A stretch of 64,000 nt of DNA from Oscillospiraceae bacterium (lineage in GTDB: Bacteria > Bacillota > Clostridia > Oscillospirales > Oscillospiraceae). The stretch covers positions 1 through 64,000 of the forward strand of contig SVKV01000005.1 of assembly GCA_015068305.1 (NCBI GenBank), written 5' to 3'. Position numbers and translations under genes: made by a program. Positions 60,815-64,000 of this stretch are shown here, in pieces (positions within the stretch are counted from its first letter, which is position 1; every line of letters begins with the position of its first letter). Below the pieces are notes generated by a model. That model made no database searches. It was not told the DNA's origin and saw nothing but the letters and a program-made list of their open reading frames with translations.

Positions 60815-61273
60815 TTACTTCATCAGATTGCTGACCTCGCCGCAGAACTGAGCTGCCGCATTGGTATCGCGCATGACGACCATCACAGTATCGTCGCCGG
60901 CCAGTGTTCCCACGATCACACTCAGATTCATCGCATCAATTGCAGATGCGGCGGCACCGGCAAGGCCGGGCATGGTGTGGATCACCACGATGTTCTGTGC
61001 ATAATCATAACGGGTAACACACTCTCTGAAAATGGTATTCAGACGACCGGAAAAAGTAGAAGGAACTTCCTTGGCAGCAGTGGTGTAGCGGTAGGTTCCC
61101 AGAGAAGTCAGTTCCTTGACAATCCGCAGTTCCTTGATATCCCGGGAAATGGTTGCCTGGGTGCTGCGCACACCGGCCCGCTCCAGTTCCAGCAGCAGCT
61201 GTTCCTGGGTTTCCACATTGATTGTGGAGATGATTTCCAAAATTTTTGCCTGTCTTTGAGATTTCACTGCCAC
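60815..61273 (-). CDS. argR: Arginine repressor ArgR
   Basis: A 152-aa protein. N-terminal winged helix (STQATISRDIKELRIVK) and a C-terminal hexamerisation/arginine-binding domain (GTLAGDDTVMVVMRDTNAA). It lies 8 bases after nadK. In Firmicutes this copy can also sit in the recN region without arginine genes nearby. Confidence 0.92.
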   Translation of the reverse strand: MAVKSQRQAKILEIISTINVETQEQLLLELERAGVRSTQATISRDIKELRIVKELTSLGTYRYTTAAKEVPSTFSGRLNTIFRECVTRYDYAQNIVVIHTMPGLAGAAASAIDAMNLSVIVGTLAGDDTVMVVMRDTNAAAQFCGEVSNLMK

Positions 61274-61281
61274 TCCCTCTT

Positions 61282-62145
61282 TCAGATCTTCTTGAATTTC
61301 ATATTGACCACATCGTAGAAACTGCGCTCTTTCAGTCGAATCAGCTTCGTTTCCAGATTACTCTTCTTAACCGTCACCACATCGCCCATGTTCAGCCGCA
61401 GAGATTTGCCGCCGTCCACGGACAGATAGGCGTTCCGGCGGGCATTCTGAACCAGCTCCACCGTAATGGTCCGCTTGTCAGATGCCACGATGCACCGGCT
61501 CATCACATCGTGGGCGCAGATGGGGGTGATGAGGATATTTCTTGCCTCCGGCTCCACAATGGGACCGCCGGCAGAAAGGCTGTAGGCTGTGGAACCGGTG
61601 GGTGTGGCGATGATCACACCGTCGCCGCCGCACTGCATTGCCTCCACGCCGTCGCACTTGACCTGCAGGTAGGCAATCCGGGCAACAGCGCCCTTGGTAA
61701 TTACCACATCATTCAGACCAATGTCGTGGAAGATAATATCCCGGTCCCGCTGCACCACCACATCGATCATCATTCTTTTATCGAGAGTATACTCATCCTT
61801 TGCAAGCTTCGCCAGAAGGTTCAGTTCTGTGCTTTCCAGCTCTGCCATGAAGCCCAATGTGCCGCTGTTAACGCCGAGAATGGGCACATTCTTACGGGTG
61901 GCAGTCTTTGCCATGTGCAAAATGGTACCGTCGCCGCCGAAGCAGATTACCAGCTCAGCATTGTGGATCTCCCGGTCCAGCCGATGGAAGCGGATATCCT
62001 TAGGCAGTTCAAAGCTTTTGTCCACATCAAAGGGCAGGCAAACCTTCGTCTCCACGCCGGCGTCCCGGAGGATGCCCATGGCCGTCCGCACGGTCTGAAA
62101 ATCCTTGTCCCGATATGGATTTGGTGTTAAAATCACACGTTTCAT
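61282..62145 (-). CDS. nadK: NAD kinase
   Basis: A 287-aa protein. GGDGT motif in VICFGGDGTILHMAK, the NSGTLGFMAELE block and TPTGSTAYSLSAGGPIV. Phosphorylates NAD to NADP. Eleven bases after tlyA. Confidence 0.94.
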   Translation of the reverse strand: MKRVILTPNPYRDKDFQTVRTAMGILRDAGVETKVCLPFDVDKSFELPKDIRFHRLDREIHNAELVICFGGDGTILHMAKTATRKNVPILGVNSGTLGFMAELESTELNLLAKLAKDEYTLDKRMMIDVVVQRDRDIIFHDIGLNDVVITKGAVARIAYLQVKCDGVEAMQCGGDGVIIATPTGSTAYSLSAGGPIVEPEARNILITPICAHDVMSRCIVASDKRTITVELVQNARRNAYLSVDGGKSLRLNMGDVVTVKKSNLETKLIRLKERSFYDVVNMKFKKI

Positions 62146-62156
62146 GTGTTTCTACC

Positions 62157-62960
62157 TCAATTCAGCGTTTTATGTGCCTGGGCGACCACATCTGCGGTGT
62201 CCGGTTCCATTCCCGGCGTATCTGCCAGGGTCAGATGTCCCAAAAACTCAATATTGCCCTCGGGCCCCTTAACAGGAGAGAAAGTAAGACCCAGGATTTT
62301 AAAGCCCAGTCCCTTCACCAGTGCCACGAAGTTATCCAGCACCATCTTGTGGATCTTCGGATCCCGGACAACGCCCTTCTTTCCTACATTTTCCTTGCCT
62401 GCTTCAAACTGGGGCTTGATCAGACACAGGACCTGGCCGCTGTCGGGTTTTAAGAGGGTCTTGATAGTAGGAAGAACGATTTCCAGGCCGATGAAGCTGA
62501 CATCAATCACGGAAAGATCCAGGGGTTCTCCCAGATCCTCCGGAGTCACATAGCGGATATTGGTCCGCTCCATGACCACCACCCGCTCGTCGGAGCGGAT
62601 CTTCCAGTCCAGCTGGCCGTAACCGACGTCGATGGCAAAAACCTTCTTTGCACCCTGCTGCAGCAGGCAGTCGGTAAAACCGCCGGTGGAGGCACCGGAA
62701 TCACTGCAAACATAGCCATCGGGCTTCACACCGAAATCCCGAAGGGCTTTCTCCAGCTTCAGTCCGCCCCGACTTACATAGGGACAGACAGCGCCCCGGA
62801 CTTCGATCTCCACTGTTTCTTCAAAGGCTGTGCCGGGCTTGTCCGCCTTCTGTCCGTTGACATAGACATTGCCGCTCATGATGATGGCCTGAGCTTTGGT
62901 GCGGCTGTCCGCATAGAGGCGCTCCACCAGCAGCACATCCAGTCTCTTCTTTATCTTCAA
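62157..62960 (-). CDS. tlyA: TlyA family rRNA 2'-O-methyltransferase
   Basis: A 267-aa protein. N-terminal S4 domain (KRLDVLLVERLYADSRTKAQAIIMSGNVYVNG) and an FtsJ-like methyltransferase domain (SDSGASTGGFTDCLLQQGAKKVFAIDVG). Members methylate 16S and 23S rRNA; some were named hemolysins. Overlaps dxs by 4 bases. Confidence 0.9.
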   Translation of the reverse strand: MKIKKRLDVLLVERLYADSRTKAQAIIMSGNVYVNGQKADKPGTAFEETVEIEVRGAVCPYVSRGGLKLEKALRDFGVKPDGYVCSDSGASTGGFTDCLLQQGAKKVFAIDVGYGQLDWKIRSDERVVVMERTNIRYVTPEDLGEPLDLSVIDVSFIGLEIVLPTIKTLLKPDSGQVLCLIKPQFEAGKENVGKKGVVRDPKIHKMVLDNFVALVKGLGFKILGLTFSPVKGPEGNIEFLGHLTLADTPGMEPDTADVVAQAHKTLN

Positions 62961-64000
62961 GATTTCCGCACCTCCAGGAACCGGTCTGCAATGCCCGCTG
63001 CATCCAGACCGTGCTTTTCATAAAGCTTCGCAACTGTGCCGTGAGTCACATATTCTCTGCCCAGGTCGATTACAGCAGCACTGCTGTCCGGCAGAATCTG
63101 ATGAATCATACAGGATAGATCGGCACCAAGTCCGCCGATAGCCTCCTCCGCGATCAGGATAACCTTCTGTCCGGCAAGGGCAGCTTCAAGCCTGCTTGCA
63201 GAAATGGGGTTCAGCTTTGTTAAACGGATCACGGATACAGACAGTCCCTGCTGCGCAAGGATATCTGCAGCCTCCAGGGCCTGGTTAATAAGAGTGCCGT
63301 AGGTAATGATCGCGCCATCTGTGCCTTGCCGATGGGACACAACCCCGGAATCCGCATCCCAGCTAGACCCGGTGACAGCGCCGTCACCGCCCCTGGGATA
63401 GCGGACGGCAACAGGTCCGCTGCATTCTAAAACTGCCCAGCGGAGCATTTCTTTCAGTTCCTCCGTGCAGCAGGGCGCCAGGACCGTCATACCGGGAACC
63501 TGGCCCAGGAAGCCCACATCAAATACGCCGTGATGGGTCTCTCCGTCGTCCCCTACCAGACCCGCCCGGTCAACGGCCAGTACCACATGGAGCTTCAGCA
63601 TGGAGATATCCTGCAAAATCTGGTCATAGGAGCGCTGCAGGAATGTGGAATAGATGGCCACCACCGGCACCATTCCCTGCTTTGCTAGTCCGCCTGCCAT
63701 GGAGACCGCGTGCTCTTCCGCAATACCCACGTCAAAGAGCCGGTCAGGAAATTCCTTCCGGAAACCCAGCAGACCTGTACCACCAGGCATAGCCGCTGTG
63801 ATGGCACATACCCGGTCATTTTCTTTCGCAATTTCAGTCAGTGTCTGACCGAACACGTCAGAAAAACTGACCGATTTTGCACCCAGCGTCTCGCCGGTTG
63901 CGGGATCAAACTTACCGATGCCGTGAAATTTGCTGGGCTGCTTCTCGGCAAACTCGTAGCCGTAGCCCTTCTTGGTCAGCACATGGACCAGAACCGGGGC
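62957..64000 (-). CDS. dxs: 1-deoxy-D-xylulose-5-phosphate synthase, 5' part beyond the window
   Basis: The C-terminal portion of about 347 residues is present and the frame continues off the right edge. Visible: VLTKKGYGYEFAEKQPSKFHGIGKFDP, the transketolase pyrimidine-binding glutamate in DVGIAEEHAVSMAGG, and the C-terminal domain (VILIAEEAIGGLGADL). Makes DXP from pyruvate and glyceraldehyde 3-phosphate for isoprenoids and thiamine. Confidence 0.93.
   Translation of the reverse strand, partial: APVLVHVLTKKGYGYEFAEKQPSKFHGIGKFDPATGETLGAKSVSFSDVFGQTLTEIAKENDRVCAITAAMPGGTGLLGFRKEFPDRLFDVGIAEEHAVSMAGGLAKQGMVPVVAIYSTFLQRSYDQILQDISMLKLHVVLAVDRAGLVGDDGETHHGVFDVGFLGQVPGMTVLAPCCTEELKEMLRWAVLECSGPVAVRYPRGGDGAVTGSSWDADSGVVSHRQGTDGAIITYGTLINQALEAADILAQQGLSVSVIRLTKLNPISASRLEAALAGQKVILIAEEAIGGLGADLSCMIHQILPDSSAAVIDLGREYVTHGTVAKLYEKHGLDAAGIADRFLEVRKS

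Overview
The window reads as a chromosome segment of an endospore-forming Clostridia-type Firmicute. A position near Oscillospiraceae/Ruminococcaceae is my inference from gene content and the mid-50s GC of the backbone. Support comes from the spoIIAA-spoIIAB-sigF operon, cotJ genes, cwlD, yqfC-yqfD, ylbJ, a yunB-like gene, and two T-box leaders upstream of aminoacyl-tRNA synthetase genes. The backbone is mostly housekeeping genes in the usual Firmicutes blocks.

Layout, left to right. (1) 0.05-1.0 kb: a short cotJ operon with a CotJA-CotJB fusion and a C-terminally truncated CotJC. (2) 1.1-7.3 kb: a divergent locus. One arm is acyl carrier protein, AMP-forming ligase and SLC13-type permease. 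The other arm is MBOAT acyltransferase plus a membrane-anchored DHHW (AlgJ/AlgX-like) protein. It looks like a dlt/alginate-style system that acylates a surface polymer. (3) 7.4-12.8 kb: cwlD, radA, an HTH-TPR regulator, a membrane-tethered HTH protein, a Xer-type recombinase and a GNAT. (4) 12.87-18.40 kb: an AT-rich integrated filamentous phage (inovirus) of about 5.5 kb with repressor, ssDNA-binding-like protein, Rep, pIII-like adsorption protein, a run of tiny membrane proteins, major coat protein and Zot-like ATPase. It is bounded by a 28-bp direct repeat (25/28 identical) and carries no integrase. The attachment repeat lies inside the zot reading frame, so the phage-encoded Zot tail sits at the opposite end of the prophage.

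(5) 18.5-23.4 kb: a MerR-RDD fusion, pfkA, xerD, a SpoIIM-like protein and a small membrane protein. (6) 23.5-34.8 kb: minus-strand runs of a coiled-coil protein, coaD, rsmD, uvrC, ptsH; mutS2, recO, yqzL, a glycine-rich double-repeat protein, era, ybeY, phoH, yqfD, yqfC. (7) 34.9-38.4 kb: ylbJ, a small Cys protein and two tandem phosphodiester-glycosidase-like proteins. (8) 38.5-45.1 kb: ligA, yunB-like, pcrA, spoIIA operon. (9) 45.2-48.2 kb: valS with a T-box whose apparent specifier is GUC. (10) 48.2-50.4 kb: glycosyltransferase and M24 peptidase. (11) 50.4-55.5 kb: yajC, tgt, a hydrolase, a GNAT, queA; dapA. (12) 55.5-58.5 kb: a GNAT, then tyrS behind an M28-type membrane peptidase, both under a T-box with specifier UAC. 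(13) 58.5-64.0 kb: two small membrane proteins and the recN-argR-nadK-tlyA-dxs block, with dxs cut by the window edge.

The most unusual material is the inovirus (its integration geometry, small unknown membrane proteins and hairpin-rich intergenic spots) and the ligase-ACP-permease/MBOAT-DHHW locus. No tRNA, rRNA or CRISPR array was recognised. All calls come from reading the sequence; no database search was run.
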